From an uncultured Oscillospiraceae bacterium (GTDB taxonomy: Bacteria; Bacillota; Clostridia; Oscillospirales; Ruminococcaceae): a DNA stretch of 64,000 bases. The translations under genes were made by a program, and so were the position numbers. Positions within the stretch are counted from its first letter, which is position 1, and every line of letters starts with the position of its first letter. Positions 1-8,364 of the stretch are shown one piece after another. The stretch is from contig UQBC01000009.1 of NCBI GenBank assembly GCA_900539195.1, positions 1-64,000 on the forward strand, read 5' to 3'. The notes beneath the pieces were generated by a model. That model saw nothing but the letters and a program-made list of their open reading frames with translations, was not told the DNA's origin and made no database searches.

Positions 1-281
1 GTCGTTTTCCTAAGGAAATTTCAGATAAGTTAAACCAATTGAATTCGGAGAGTACTCTTGTAAATGTTGTAGAACTTTTCGGGGATCCTTTTGAAGTTGC
101 TAATATGACTTATTGGAAATTTACAAATGAAGATGGAAATGAAGAGAATGGTATTATATATTTTGGAGATAATAAAGTTTCTTTATTTTTTGGATACACT
201 AATGAATTAAAGGTATATATCATAAATAGCGTAAAATATGTTGATCGCATCGGAAATCATGATTATATGGAAGAAGAATAA
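1..281 (+). CDS. C-terminal part of an unknown protein (5' truncated by window edge)
   Basis: The frame is open from base 3 to the TAA at 279-281 and has no convincing internal start, so the 5' end lies outside the window. The first in-frame start-like codon is a TTG at 39 without a ribosome site. The visible 92 residues are acidic and soluble. The segment around 'STLVNVVELFGD' resembles 'STLDDVEKIFGK' in the next gene's product, and both continue with aromatic strand-like blocks and a 'YV/IVD' near the end. The two genes therefore look like tandem paralogues of a small extracytoplasmic domain. The next gene starts two bases after this stop, so they are probably one operon. Function is unknown. 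Confidence 0.6.
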   Translation, partial: RFPKEISDKLNQLNSESTLVNVVELFGDPFEVANMTYWKFTNEDGNEENGIIYFGDNKVSLFFGYTNELKVYIINSVKYVDRIGNHDYMEEE

Positions 282-283
282 GT

Positions 284-1033
284 ATGAAAAACAAAAAACT
301 GATTGCAATAATTATAACAGCGTCACTTATGCTTACCGCTTGTCAGAGCAGTAAGGCGAATATAGGTGCTTCTACGGAAGTGTCGGGAGATTCGACAAGT
401 GTAACCGAAACTACTGTATCAACATCATCTGTTGAAACAAGCGAGGTTAGCACGGAAGAAAGCAAGGCAGAAGAACTTACTCCGGATGAGCAAAAGAGGA
501 AAGAATATATAGATAAGCTTAAAACTTTTACGGATGATGATACGGCAGAGTATGTAATGGAAGTGTTAGGAGATGATTATGTAAATATTGGTTCGGGAGT
601 TGACTGGTATGTATATACAATAAATGATAGCGAAATCATAGAAGTATATCCTGCTTTAAATGCAGTAATATATAATCATGATTATATACAGCAGATACAG
701 TTAAACGGAAAGGTGGATATTTTTTCAGATGAGTTCAATGAAAAAGTAAATAAGCTTACGGATAAAAGCACTCTTGATGATGTAGAAAAAATTTTTGGGA
801 AAGAACACTTTTATGGGGGTTTTGTCCCTAAGAATGAAACAGAGAAGATTAGCACATATAAATATGAGTGTTACTGCTCAGAGGATAACCGTTATAGCGA
901 ATATCTTGAATTTGCTTATTATAATTCAAAATTAGAATTATATATTTCTAAAATTATCAGTATTGTTGACAGTAGAAATCCGCGTTCACCGGACGGTTCG
1001 ACAGAGCTTTCAAATTACAGTGAGTTTAATTGA
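284..1033 (+). CDS. Lipoprotein, paralogue of the preceding gene product
   Basis: This encodes 249 residues starting with a type II signal peptide: Lys-rich n-region, hydrophobic core, and lipobox LTAC with Cys about residue 20. A Ser/Thr/Glu-rich low-complexity linker (about residues 25-65) follows, typical of a stalk between membrane anchor and a folded domain. The C-terminal half carries the 'STLDDVEKIFGK' block shared with the upstream partial gene, suggesting duplication. The start is set by the signal peptide and a purine-rich GAAGAAG about eight bases upstream. It lies two bases after the upstream stop, so translational coupling is likely. No enzymatic motif was seen. Role unknown; probably an envelope protein on the outer face of the membrane. 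Confidence 0.75.
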   Translation: MKNKKLIAIIITASLMLTACQSSKANIGASTEVSGDSTSVTETTVSTSSVETSEVSTEESKAEELTPDEQKRKEYIDKLKTFTDDDTAEYVMEVLGDDYVNIGSGVDWYVYTINDSEIIEVYPALNAVIYNHDYIQQIQLNGKVDIFSDEFNEKVNKLTDKSTLDDVEKIFGKEHFYGGFVPKNETEKISTYKYECYCSEDNRYSEYLEFAYYNSKLELYISKIISIVDSRNPRSPDGSTELSNYSEFN

Positions 1034-1055
1034 CAGGCGGAATATATTCGATACT

Positions 1056-1076
1056 GCCGCGCTGTAAAGCCGCGGC
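1056..1076 (+). repeat. GC-rich leader hairpin, copy 1
   Basis: GCCGCG (1056-1061) pairs with CGCGGC (1071-1076) around a loop containing TGTAAA. The wider block (about 1053-1080) is nearly identical to 2074-2100, and a partial third copy (ACTGCCGCGGTGG) is at 3312-3324. All three lie just downstream of a gene in this cluster. Confidence 0.6.
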
Positions 1077-1085
1077 GGGTGTTGT

Positions 1086-1208
1086 ATGAATGAGAAAGTA
1101 AAACTGTTGCAATTTTACAAGGAAAACTTTGAAGAGGGCACAAAATATGAATATAGCCAGACAGGCACTGTGCTGATTCTGATCTGCGTATGCTGTATAC
1201 AGAGGTGA
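1086..1208 (+). CDS. Possible 40-residue membrane peptide or gene remnant
   Basis: An ATG at 1086 opens a 40-codon frame: a charged N-terminal half with several Lys/Glu, then a short hydrophobic Cys-rich stretch (VLILICVCC). Its TGA at 1206-1208 lies inside the ribosome site of the next gene (AGAGGTGA), which would allow coupling. The upstream GGCGGGTG is a poor ribosome site. It may be a real small protein, a leader ORF, or the surviving end of a decayed gene. Confidence 0.25.
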   Translation: MNEKVKLLQFYKENFEEGTKYEYSQTGTVLILICVCCIQR

Positions 1209-1214
1209 AAATTA

Positions 1215-2006
1215 ATGGCACTTATAGATTTTCTTGTGAAAGTATTATGTGAAAGTCCTGATGAAAAGCCAAGAAGATTATTTCACAGACAAAAAGGACC
1301 AGTAGATGAATATAAACCGGATAATGTACTGATATGTCCTTATTTTACGACACCTAAAGTATCGGGATTATACGTGAAGTTCTTGTATTATCTGAGTGAA
1401 GGTCTTGAAAAGTACGGAGCTAAAGCTTCTGATGTTGAATATCATGCACGTGATGAGGGTGCATATATTCTTATGGATTGTGAACCTTTACCTGAAAACA
1501 ATACGCTTACTCTCAGTGGAGCATATTCAACGATAATGAACAGCGATCGCAATGACGAAACTTTTAAAAGAATAGCCGAAGGCGTTGATTATGCTACGAT
1601 GAAAACTCTCGGCGAAAAATATGAGCTGACCGATGTTGCAATTCGTAACGGATTCTATTCGAGAATATGGGAAGTGTATCGTAATGATCTTGAGTGGGAG
1701 AACAGAGAAGATATAAAGAGGCTCTGTGAAGAGCAGAAATGCTGTCCTTTTGTAACTGCTGAATACAAAGATAGTGTCGAGCCTTGTCTTGTGATGATAT
1801 ACAGCGATCCTATAAGATTGCAGACAGGTACACCACAATATTTCAAAGAGAGCTTTCAGCAATATGTTGACAATAAAATGCCGCATGACAATGTGAAAGT
1901 AAGATTTGACACGTTGATATGGTCGGAAATACACGACAATAACAAGTTGCTGACATATGATCCTGCAAGTTGGTTCTTTTTCAACGGGTGCAAGTTCAAG
2001 GATTAA
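1215..2006 (+). CDS. Unknown soluble protein, 263 residues
   Basis: I do not recognise this family. The start is supported by AGAGGTGA five bases upstream of the ATG. There is no signal peptide or membrane segment, so it is probably cytoplasmic. It is rich in Asp, Glu, Tyr and Cys, with a possible first domain (about residues 35-110, containing 'VLICPYF' and 'YILMDCEPLP') and a C-terminal block with 'CCPFVTAEY', 'IYSDPIRL' and 'ASWFFFNG'. It sits between lipoprotein genes on the same strand and has a promoter-like sequence just after its stop, so it may end the first transcription unit. Codon use is like its neighbours. No function can be assigned. Confidence 0.65.
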   Translation: MALIDFLVKVLCESPDEKPRRLFHRQKGPVDEYKPDNVLICPYFTTPKVSGLYVKFLYYLSEGLEKYGAKASDVEYHARDEGAYILMDCEPLPENNTLTLSGAYSTIMNSDRNDETFKRIAEGVDYATMKTLGEKYELTDVAIRNGFYSRIWEVYRNDLEWENREDIKRLCEEQKCCPFVTAEYKDSVEPCLVMIYSDPIRLQTGTPQYFKESFQQYVDNKMPHDNVKVRFDTLIWSEIHDNNKLLTYDPASWFFFNGCKFKD

Positions 2007-2021
2007 AATTTTATCACACCA

Positions 2022-2051
2022 TGGACAAACATAGGCGCTCAGTTGTAATAT
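2022..2051 (+). promoter_or_regulatory. Promoter candidate for lipoprotein gene at 2136
   Basis: TGGACA at 2022-2027 and TAATAT at 2046-2051 are separated by 18 bases. The same arrangement with similar flanking bases (ATGGACAAA... TTGTAATAT) recurs before the lipoprotein gene at 3494. Confidence 0.5.
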
Positions 2052-2077
2052 AAGCAAGTGGTGAAACTTGAATTACT

Positions 2078-2098
2078 GCCGCGGTGTAAAGCCGCGGC
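2078..2098 (+). repeat. GC-rich leader hairpin, copy 2
   Basis: GCCGCGG (2078-2084) and CCGCGGC (2092-2098) form a perfect 7-bp stem with loop TGTAAAG. It would lie in the 5' leader of the 2136 lipoprotein mRNA if the 2022-2051 promoter is used. It is nearly identical to the block at 1053-1080. Confidence 0.6.
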
Positions 2099-2135
2099 GG
2101 GCGGCTTATACGGAATGAGAAAGCGAGGGATTGGT

Positions 2136-3296
2136 ATGAAGAAAAAGTGCAATGTTTTGGCGGCAGTTATGGCAGGGGTTATGTGCGTTACTTTACTCTG
2201 TTCGTGTCAGAGTAATGCCAAAAGCGGCATAAATAAAGAAACGATGTTTGCAAGAGATTTCATCAAGGTGCAACATGATAAATTTTCTGTCGGTCTTGGT
2301 TCGCCGGGGGACTTGAGCAACAGATACACGATAGACGATCTTGCATCGGTAACTCAGCTTGATACATACAGCTTTGACGAAAACAGTAACATCGAACTGT
2401 ACAGTGAGGAAGGAATAAAGCAGGTCGATAAAGCGTTCTTTACAAGCAAGGATCATTCCGATAATGAGAATCAGTACGGTGAGAGCGTATGGTATGACAA
2501 AAATGACGAAACGTATAAGATTGCTTACGGCGGAGAGCTTTCATCTCCGGATATCAGTATATGGGTAAACGACAAGGGCATACTTGTTATGCGTATACAG
2601 TCGTTCAGCACAGATGATAATTCCGTGGCAGATATAGCCGGAATATATCCGTCGGAAACACTGTATGCATTGGCGCTTGAACACCGTAAAAATCGGACGG
2701 ATTCGCTTTATGTTACCGATGAACAGCTTGGAAAGATAAAGGGTGAGTTTGCGGAGTATATCAAAAATCACTCGTCGGTTTTCGGCAAAGGATATGAGGA
2801 AAGCTCTTTTGAAACGTATGAGATAAATGAAGATAAAGCATTCTATCCCACGATAAGATATACGGCGAAAACGAAAAAGCCCGCTACGACAGAAGAGCAG
2901 ATACTTGATTATAACGAAATGTTCTGCAAGACCGTCACTATCGATTATAACGGCTGTGATACTTATATAACGGTTGAAGGAATAGCACCGTATATCAAGA
3001 AAACAGGTACGGTAAATATTCTGCCGTATGATGAAGCCAAGAAGAAAATGGCGGCGAACGACGGCGTTTACGCCGTTCAGCCGGGTGTACGCCAGGACGG
3101 CGAGGATAATGATTATTGTCCGACACATAATGAGCTTCTGAAAACAGAGTACACGGCTGAAAATGATATGATACTTACTTACGCAAAAACAAAGGACGGC
3201 AGTATAATACCTGTTTATGCGGAGAAGAGAACATATAAGGCAGATGAAAACAGTATTACGACTGATTATATCGCGTTGATGCCGGCGGCGAAATAA
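2136..3296 (+). CDS. Lipoprotein of unknown function, 386 residues
   Basis: The longest reading would begin at a GTG at 2058, but that would put the leader hairpin inside the gene. The ATG at 2136 has GAGGG about seven bases upstream and starts directly with a lipoprotein signal (MKKKCNVLAAV..., lipobox LCSC, Cys about residue 23). The mature protein is acidic and Tyr/Asp-rich, consistent with an extracytoplasmic beta-rich fold. No catalytic motif was recognised. It lies among other lipoproteins with similar promoters and the same '..CQS(N/S)' sequence after the lipobox, so the cluster may have grown by duplication of control regions and signal peptides. Exported to the outer face of the membrane; role unknown. 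Confidence 0.75.
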   Translation: MKKKCNVLAAVMAGVMCVTLLCSCQSNAKSGINKETMFARDFIKVQHDKFSVGLGSPGDLSNRYTIDDLASVTQLDTYSFDENSNIELYSEEGIKQVDKAFFTSKDHSDNENQYGESVWYDKNDETYKIAYGGELSSPDISIWVNDKGILVMRIQSFSTDDNSVADIAGIYPSETLYALALEHRKNRTDSLYVTDEQLGKIKGEFAEYIKNHSSVFGKGYEESSFETYEINEDKAFYPTIRYTAKTKKPATTEEQILDYNEMFCKTVTIDYNGCDTYITVEGIAPYIKKTGTVNILPYDEAKKKMAANDGVYAVQPGVRQDGEDNDYCPTHNELLKTEYTAENDMILTYAKTKDGSIIPVYAEKRTYKADENSITTDYIALMPAAK

Positions 3297-3426
3297 ATAA
3301 TTGAATTTGGCACTGCCGCGGTGGACGTCCTGAAACGGATTTTCGGAAAATCGTACCAAGTTGAGTTTTTGCGTGCTGCTATGTTAATCATATTAAAGAA
3401 TATTTATGATAATTTATTTTTTACTA

Positions 3427-3456
3427 TGGACAAAACGCACTGCTGAATTGTAATAT
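3427..3456 (+). promoter_or_regulatory. Promoter candidate for lipoprotein gene at 3494
   Basis: TGGACA (3427-3432), an 18-base spacer and TAATAT (3451-3456) mirror the 2022-2051 promoter. A short hairpin GGCAG-AAAAA-CTGCC (3466-3480) follows, immediately before the ribosome site GGGAGG. Confidence 0.5.
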
Positions 3457-3493
3457 AATATAAAAGGCAGAAAAACTGCCGGGAGGTATTTGT

Positions 3494-4135
3494 ATGAAAA
3501 AGATCTTGAAAAAGTCTGTGCTTGCGGCGGTTGTTATTTGCCTGTCGGCGTTTTTGCTTATCGGTTGTCAGAGCAATAAAAATCTTGTCGCAACGGTGAA
3601 CGGTACCGATATCACCGAGGAACAGCTGCAGGAGCAATTAAGGACAAATGCGGTTTTCAAAGAGGTTATAAGCAGTCATATTGACGATATAACTACACCC
3701 GATAATAAGGAGATCACGCTCAAAAGGCTTGACGAGCAGTACCCCGATGACAGGGACAAGGCTATCAAAAAAATAGTGGAAACGACTTATTTCCTCGGTA
3801 TGGATAACAGTATTTCAAAAGATGAAGCCGAGAAACAGTTAAAGCAACAGCTTGACAATCTTGATGCATATTCAGGTCAATATGACAATGTAAAAGTCAA
3901 CCGTGAGATGATGGACGAATGCCTTAAAAAGCTGTCAATAACGGAAGATGAGTATATAAAAGACAGCGCAGATTCGTATATTGCGATGGTGAACAGGCAG
4001 AGAATGTACAACAAATTCCTCGATGATGAAAATATCACCGTTGATGAAAATAATGTCTATGAGGTCGGAGATAAATTTGAACAGTATATTGACGAACAAC
4101 TGAAAAAAGCCGATGTTGTGTATTACAACAAATGA
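3494..4135 (+). CDS. Lipoprotein with SurA/PrsA-type N-terminal domain, no PPIase domain
   Basis: This encodes 213 residues. The signal peptide ends in lipobox LIGC (Cys about residue 25), and GGGAGG precedes the ATG. 'VATVNGTDITEEQLQEQL' (about residues 32-49) is typical of the helical N-terminal domain of SurA/PrsA/trigger-factor-like foldases. The rest is charged helix, and I see no parvulin domain, so isomerase activity is unlikely. By family analogy it could be a membrane-tethered chaperone for secreted proteins. It follows its own promoter and leader hairpin, and the next gene begins 78 bases downstream, possibly cotranscribed. The domain assignment is by motif, not by search. Confidence 0.7.
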   Translation: MKKILKKSVLAAVVICLSAFLLIGCQSNKNLVATVNGTDITEEQLQEQLRTNAVFKEVISSHIDDITTPDNKEITLKRLDEQYPDDRDKAIKKIVETTYFLGMDNSISKDEAEKQLKQQLDNLDAYSGQYDNVKVNREMMDECLKKLSITEDEYIKDSADSYIAMVNRQRMYNKFLDDENITVDENNVYEVGDKFEQYIDEQLKKADVVYYNK

Positions 4136-4213
4136 TATAAAGCGTTGGGAATGTCGGGAAAACGCCGATACGGCAAGTGCAGATAACCTTTTGGATAAGT
4201 CGGAGGAAAAACT

Positions 4214-4888
4214 ATGGCTAATCAGTCGGAAAACTATTTTGAAAACTGGAAAGATACGGCAAGTTGGACGACTGACGGCTCGTTGCAATACGATGAAAGA
4301 AACAACGTGCTGTATTTTGACAAGACTAAAGCTACGGGAAAAATGCCGGATGTAAACGAAGACTATGATGTTGCGGCAGTGCGGACGTTTGAAATTCCTG
4401 ACGGCAGTCACGGATTTTATTTCTCGGTCACGCTCGGAAACAGTTCGCCGCTTGCCGATAACAACGGCGGACGTATAGACGTTGAATTTTATGACGCAAA
4501 CGGTGTAAAAACGGCAGGAGATTATACAACTTTTTACATATATAATGCGGAGAATTTCATCGAGGCTTATCTGGGCGATGACAAGCCTGCACCTATCCCG
4601 GAAGACGCAAGCAGAATGGTTATAAAGGCGTACGCGGTCTCCGACACAAAAACGATAGAATTCTATATGAAAGACTTTAAACTGTCGTTTTCGGACAGTG
4701 AGGACTGTATGAAAACATTCGCTGATGTTTATCCGGCGTTTTTCAGCAGAAAGGTTGACGATTCTCCGATAAGAATAAGTTCACACTCGCAGATCATGAC
4801 AGTAGTCAGCTTTGCGGCGATAATTGCGGGTGTTGCGATTGCGGCGGTGTTGCTTGCGAGAGCGGATCAAAGAAAAAAGAATAAATAA
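4214..4888 (+). CDS. C-terminally anchored membrane protein with beta-sandwich-like domain
   Basis: This encodes 224 residues starting at an ATG preceded by GTCGGAGGA. There is no N-terminal signal. The first ~185 residues read like a beta-sandwich of carbohydrate-binding type (alternating strands, conserved Trp/Tyr/Phe, 'FYFSVTLGN', 'GGRIDVEFYDANG'). One hydrophobic segment near residues 196-216 is followed by the positive tail 'RADQRKKNK', so the topology could be tail-anchored with the bulk of the protein cytoplasmic, or inserted in reverse. It is followed by a strong terminator hairpin. Function is unknown; the beta-sandwich idea is inference from pattern. Confidence 0.6.
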   Translation: MANQSENYFENWKDTASWTTDGSLQYDERNNVLYFDKTKATGKMPDVNEDYDVAAVRTFEIPDGSHGFYFSVTLGNSSPLADNNGGRIDVEFYDANGVKTAGDYTTFYIYNAENFIEAYLGDDKPAPIPEDASRMVIKAYAVSDTKTIEFYMKDFKLSFSDSEDCMKTFADVYPAFFSRKVDDSPIRISSHSQIMTVVSFAAIIAGVAIAAVLLARADQRKKNK

Positions 4889-4920
4889 CTACGGCGGTTA
4901 AGGAAGTTTTCCTTAAACTG

Positions 4921-4953
4921 ACAGCCCGGGAGTGATATTGCTTCCCGGGCTGT
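4921..4953. terminator. Bidirectional terminator hairpin
   Basis: ACAGCCCGGGA (4921-4931) and its exact complement (4943-4953) form an 11-bp stem between the convergent genes ending at 4888 (+) and 4962 (-). Confidence 0.8.
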
Positions 4954-4961
4954 ATTCATAT

Positions 4962-5405
4962 TCAGTTTGCTTTTGTGCGTTTCGGGACTAGGCGGTAGTG
5001 GGGCTTTTCTTCACAGAACATTTTCCAGCGGAGAATATCATCGGTGAAAATTCCGACGGCTGAGAGAAAGAACCAGAGTACCGTGAACAGCAGGCATATC
5101 TGACCGAGGAGATTGAACGGAAGCTGTTCGTAGTTCCATACCTTCCAGTCAAGCCACAGGTTGACAATACAACCGCAGATAAATTCAAGGACGGTGATTA
5201 TAAGCGCCGATACAGCCATCTGAACGGGGAGCGAGAGGTCGAATTTTTCGTTCAGACCGCCGATGATCAGAAAGCAGATCCCACCTAAGATGAACATAGT
5301 CCAGTGACTGTTACCTCGAAACAGCAGTTCGGTTATCGTGTATGCTCCGCCGCCAAAGCAGAAGAGCATAAAAAGCTTCATAGGCAGACAGATTTTATAA
5401 TTCAT
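4962..5405 (-). CDS. Small membrane protein, putative ABC transporter permease family (PF06541-like)
   Basis: This encodes 147 residues with four predicted hydrophobic segments. The block 'VNLWLDWKVWNYEQLPFNLLGQ' (about residues 81-102) matches the characteristic W-rich motif of the CmpB/DUF1113 putative ABC-transporter type IV membrane family common in Firmicutes, where proteins are often longer; this one is compact. No ATPase partner is adjacent. The N-terminus is Met-rich and hydrophobic without a cleavable signal. It is a single-gene unit, convergent with the lipoprotein cluster and divergent from the carboxypeptidase gene. Transport function is not proven even for the family. Confidence 0.65.
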   Translation of the reverse strand: MNYKICLPMKLFMLFCFGGGAYTITELLFRGNSHWTMFILGGICFLIIGGLNEKFDLSLPVQMAVSALIITVLEFICGCIVNLWLDWKVWNYEQLPFNLLGQICLLFTVLWFFLSAVGIFTDDILRWKMFCEEKPHYRLVPKRTKAN

Positions 5406-5531
5406 ATTATTACCTTGCCTTTCATTGGGGTTTTGTACATATTTTTTACAACCGGCGTGTAATTTATGCAGAAAGGGAAAATTATGTGCATATAATTATC
5501 AGAGATTTATTAAAATGAGGCGGAGGTTTTT

Positions 5532-6686
5532 ATGTCTGAATTTATAAAAAGAATAACTGCGGCGGTGACTGCGATGACGGTGACGCTTTGCGGTTCGGTA
5601 ACTGCTTATTCGGAGGGAGAGGTTACAGAGATAGCCAAAGCGGCTATCGTTACCGAAGCGTCTACAGGTCAGGTGCTGTATGAGTATAATTCGCACGAAA
5701 GGTTACCGATGGCGTCGGTGACTAAGCTTATGTGTCTGCTTATCTGGGCTGAGGAGATGGAAAAAGGTACATTTAACATGGATACGGTGATTACAGCCAC
5801 CGCAAGGGCTAACGCTATGGACGGCTCGGTAATATGGCTTAATGTCGGGGAGGAAATGTCGGCATACGATATGATACGCTCGGTGGTTATCGCATCTGCG
5901 AATGACGCTTGCGTGGCGGTATGCGAATATATAGCAGGGACTGAAGAAATGTTCGTTGAACGTATGAACAAAAGGGCGCAGGAACTTGGCATGAGTGATA
6001 CGCATTATGATAATTGCGTAGGGTTTGACAGCGATACGCATTATACCTCAGCTTATGATACGGCAATTCTGAGCGCCGCTGTGTCGGAATATGACTGCTA
6101 TAACGAGTTTTTCAACACAAGACTTGATTATGTGCGTGAGGGAGAGCGACAGACACAGCTTCTTAACACGAACAAGCTGATGCAACGCTATGAAGGAATC
6201 ATCGGCGGAAAGACGGGTACAACCGATAAAGCCGGTTGTTGTCTTGCGGTATGGGCAAAAAGGGGTAATATGAAGCTGTGTGCGGTGGCACTTGGTTGCA
6301 AAGAGAGTGAACAGAGATTTACCGCTTGTACGGATCTGCTTGATTACGGCTTTTCGGGCTTTGAGCTGTACAGGACGGCGGTAGACTCTGATGTGCTGAC
6401 ACCTGTAACTGTCACTGAAGGGCTTGAAAAGCAGGCTGACATAAGGGTCAAAAGGCTAAATACTATCGTGATTCCTAAAGGAAGCTCAAAAAGGATAGAA
6501 TATACTCATACAGTGGTCGATAGTCTGTCTGCGCCTGTTCAGTACGGCGAAAAGGTCGGCGAGGTCAGGGCGAGCCTTGACGGAGAAGAGATTTTTTACA
6601 GCGATATTGTGACTACAGGAGAAATCGGCGAACTGAATTTTTTCAGCAGTCTTGGAATAATCCTCAGAAGTTTATTCAGTATGTAA
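5532..6686 (+). CDS. D-alanyl-D-alanine carboxypeptidase (DacF/PBP5 family)
   Basis: This serine peptidase trims the terminal D-Ala from peptidoglycan pentapeptides outside the membrane. All three signature motifs of S11 peptidases are present: SVTK (Ser62-Lys65), SAN (Ser122-Asn124) and KTG (Lys227). A signal peptide occupies about residues 1-29, and the C-terminal ~110 residues form the usual beta-rich domain ending in an amphipathic 'SSLGIILRSLFSM' membrane anchor. The 384-residue length is normal. GAGGCGGAGG precedes the ATG. It is a monocistronic unit. In spore formers such enzymes also act on the cortex, but nothing here shows sporulation control. Confidence 0.9.
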   Translation: MSEFIKRITAAVTAMTVTLCGSVTAYSEGEVTEIAKAAIVTEASTGQVLYEYNSHERLPMASVTKLMCLLIWAEEMEKGTFNMDTVITATARANAMDGSVIWLNVGEEMSAYDMIRSVVIASANDACVAVCEYIAGTEEMFVERMNKRAQELGMSDTHYDNCVGFDSDTHYTSAYDTAILSAAVSEYDCYNEFFNTRLDYVREGERQTQLLNTNKLMQRYEGIIGGKTGTTDKAGCCLAVWAKRGNMKLCAVALGCKESEQRFTACTDLLDYGFSGFELYRTAVDSDVLTPVTVTEGLEKQADIRVKRLNTIVIPKGSSKRIEYTHTVVDSLSAPVQYGEKVGEVRASLDGEEIFYSDIVTTGEIGELNFFSSLGIILRSLFSM

Positions 6687-6774
6687 ATTACACAGTTAAA
6701 GAATAAATTCTGCACAAAAAAATCAAATTTATTTTGTGAATTTAGACGAAAGTGTCAGTTATCTGTAAAACATC

Positions 6775-6803
6775 TTGCAAAACTCTGCCGATTTCGCTAT
6801 AAT
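6775..6803 (+). promoter_or_regulatory. Sigma-A promoter for pgi
   Basis: TTGCAA (6775-6780), a 17-base spacer and TATAAT (6798-6803) give a near-consensus promoter about 110 bases before the pgi start. Confidence 0.8.
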
Positions 6804-6914
6804 AGAACTATATAAAGAACGGCATCGGCAGACAGAAAAGGTTATGAGTACCGTAGCTTTATAATTTAAGCTTTATAATTTATGTGTGGAAAGAGTATAA
6901 AAGGAGAGAATAGT

Positions 6915-8252
6915 ATGGCAGTTACACTTAATGACAAGTACCTTAAGGGCGTTGTAAACGCCGATGAGCTTAAGGGCATGGAGCCTATGGTAAAGGTCGC
7001 TCATGAGATGATCGAAAACAAGAACGGCTTAGGAAACGACTTTTTAGGCTGGGTAGATCTTCCCGTAAACTATGACAAGGAAGAGTTCGAGAGAATCAAG
7101 AAGGCTGCGGCTAAGATAAAGGCTGACAGCGAGGTGCTTATTGTTATCGGCATCGGCGGTTCTTACCTGGGTGCAAGAGCGGCTATCGAGCTTTTAAGAA
7201 GCACACTTTACAATTCACTCGCTAAGGATACGCCCAAGATATTCTTCGCAGGAAACAGCATAAGCCCTACATATCTTAATGAAGTTATAGAGCTTGTTAA
7301 GGATAAGGACTTCTCTGTTAACATTATATCAAAGTCCGGCACGACAACCGAGCCTGCACTCGCATTCAGAGTATTCAGAGAAATGCTCGAAGAAAAGTAC
7401 GGCAAGGACGGCGCAAAGGGCAGAATTTACGCAACTACGGACAAGGCAAAGGGAACACTCAAGGAGCTTGCAGACGCTGAGGGTTATGAAACATTCGTTA
7501 TCCCCGATGATGTCGGCGGACGTTTCTCGGTACTTACAGCGGTAGGTCTTCTTCCCATCGCCTGTGCAGGCTGTGACATCGACGCTCTTATGGCAGGTGC
7601 CGCAAAGGCAAGAGAGGACTTCTCTGTATGCGATATTGAAAAGAACGATTGCTACAAGTACGCCGCACTGCGTAACGTACTGCGTAATAAAGGCTACAAG
7701 GTAGAAATGCTGGTAGCTTACGAAAACTCATTTGCTATGATGAACGAATGGTTCAAGCAGCTGTTTGGCGAGAGCGAAGGCAAGGACGGCAAGGGTCTGT
7801 TCCCGGCATCCGCTACATTCTCGACCGACCTTCACTCACTCGGTCAGTTCATTCAGGACGGCTCAAACATCCTGTTTGAAACAGTAGTTCATATCGCAAA
7901 GGCTCAGAAGGACTTCTTCTTAAAGAATGACGCAACAAACGGCGACGGACTGAACTTCTTATCAAATCAGAATATGTCAGTCGTAAATCAGAAGGCTTAC
8001 GAGGGTACTATAATCGCTCATACCGAGGGCGGCACACCCAATATGGTACTTGAAATGCCCGAAGTAAACGAGAGCGAGCTTGGCTATCTCATCTACTTCT
8101 TCGAGAAGGCTTGCGCTGTATCGGGTTATCTGCTCGGTGTAAATCCGTTCAACCAGCCCGGTGTTGAAAGCTACAAGAAGAATATGTTCGCCCTTCTCGG
8201 TAAGCCCGGCTATGAGGACGCAAAGGCTGCCCTTGAAGCTAAGATAGGCTAA
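6915..8252 (+). CDS. pgi: Glucose-6-phosphate isomerase
   Basis: Interconverts glucose 6-phosphate and fructose 6-phosphate in the cytoplasm (glycolysis/gluconeogenesis). Motifs include the phosphate-binding 'GIGGSYLGARAA', 'SKSGTTTEPA', 'GGRFSVLTAVGLLP' and the C-terminal 'NPFNQPGVESYKKN', all diagnostic of the family. A frame is open from 6882, but AAGGAGAG immediately before the ATG at 6915 and alignment with the usual N-terminus favour 6915, giving 445 residues, the normal length for the short Firmicute form. Codon use is strongly biased (abundant AAG, GGC, TTC), as expected for high expression. A near-consensus promoter lies upstream and a hairpin follows the stop. Confidence 0.95.
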   Translation: MAVTLNDKYLKGVVNADELKGMEPMVKVAHEMIENKNGLGNDFLGWVDLPVNYDKEEFERIKKAAAKIKADSEVLIVIGIGGSYLGARAAIELLRSTLYNSLAKDTPKIFFAGNSISPTYLNEVIELVKDKDFSVNIISKSGTTTEPALAFRVFREMLEEKYGKDGAKGRIYATTDKAKGTLKELADAEGYETFVIPDDVGGRFSVLTAVGLLPIACAGCDIDALMAGAAKAREDFSVCDIEKNDCYKYAALRNVLRNKGYKVEMLVAYENSFAMMNEWFKQLFGESEGKDGKGLFPASATFSTDLHSLGQFIQDGSNILFETVVHIAKAQKDFFLKNDATNGDGLNFLSNQNMSVVNQKAYEGTIIAHTEGGTPNMVLEMPEVNESELGYLIYFFEKACAVSGYLLGVNPFNQPGVESYKKNMFALLGKPGYEDAKAALEAKIG

Positions 8253-8271
8253 GGATAATAAATCGTGCTGA

Positions 8272-8304
8272 GCGACCGTGATCGGCCGAAGCGAGATCGG
8301 TCGC
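8272..8304 (+). terminator. Hairpin downstream of pgi
   Basis: GCGACCG (8272-8278) pairs with CGGTCGC (8298-8304), with a further internal ATC/GAT pairing. A short T-rich run (GATTTTTATT) follows, so it may be a partial terminator between pgi and the P-loop gene. Confidence 0.45.
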
Positions 8305-8364
8305 AAGGATGATTTTTATTATATTAAACGGCGACTCTGCCGTAAAAATACGGAGGACTTTACA

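Noticed and set aside
1015..1221. Minus-strand 68-codon frame
   Set aside because: It covers the GC-rich hairpin and the ribosome site of the next gene; no family or start signal.
2541..3359. 272-codon minus-strand frame opposite the 2136 lipoprotein
   Set aside because: Basic, Ile/Arg-rich shadow product; the plus-strand gene has a signal peptide and ribosome site.
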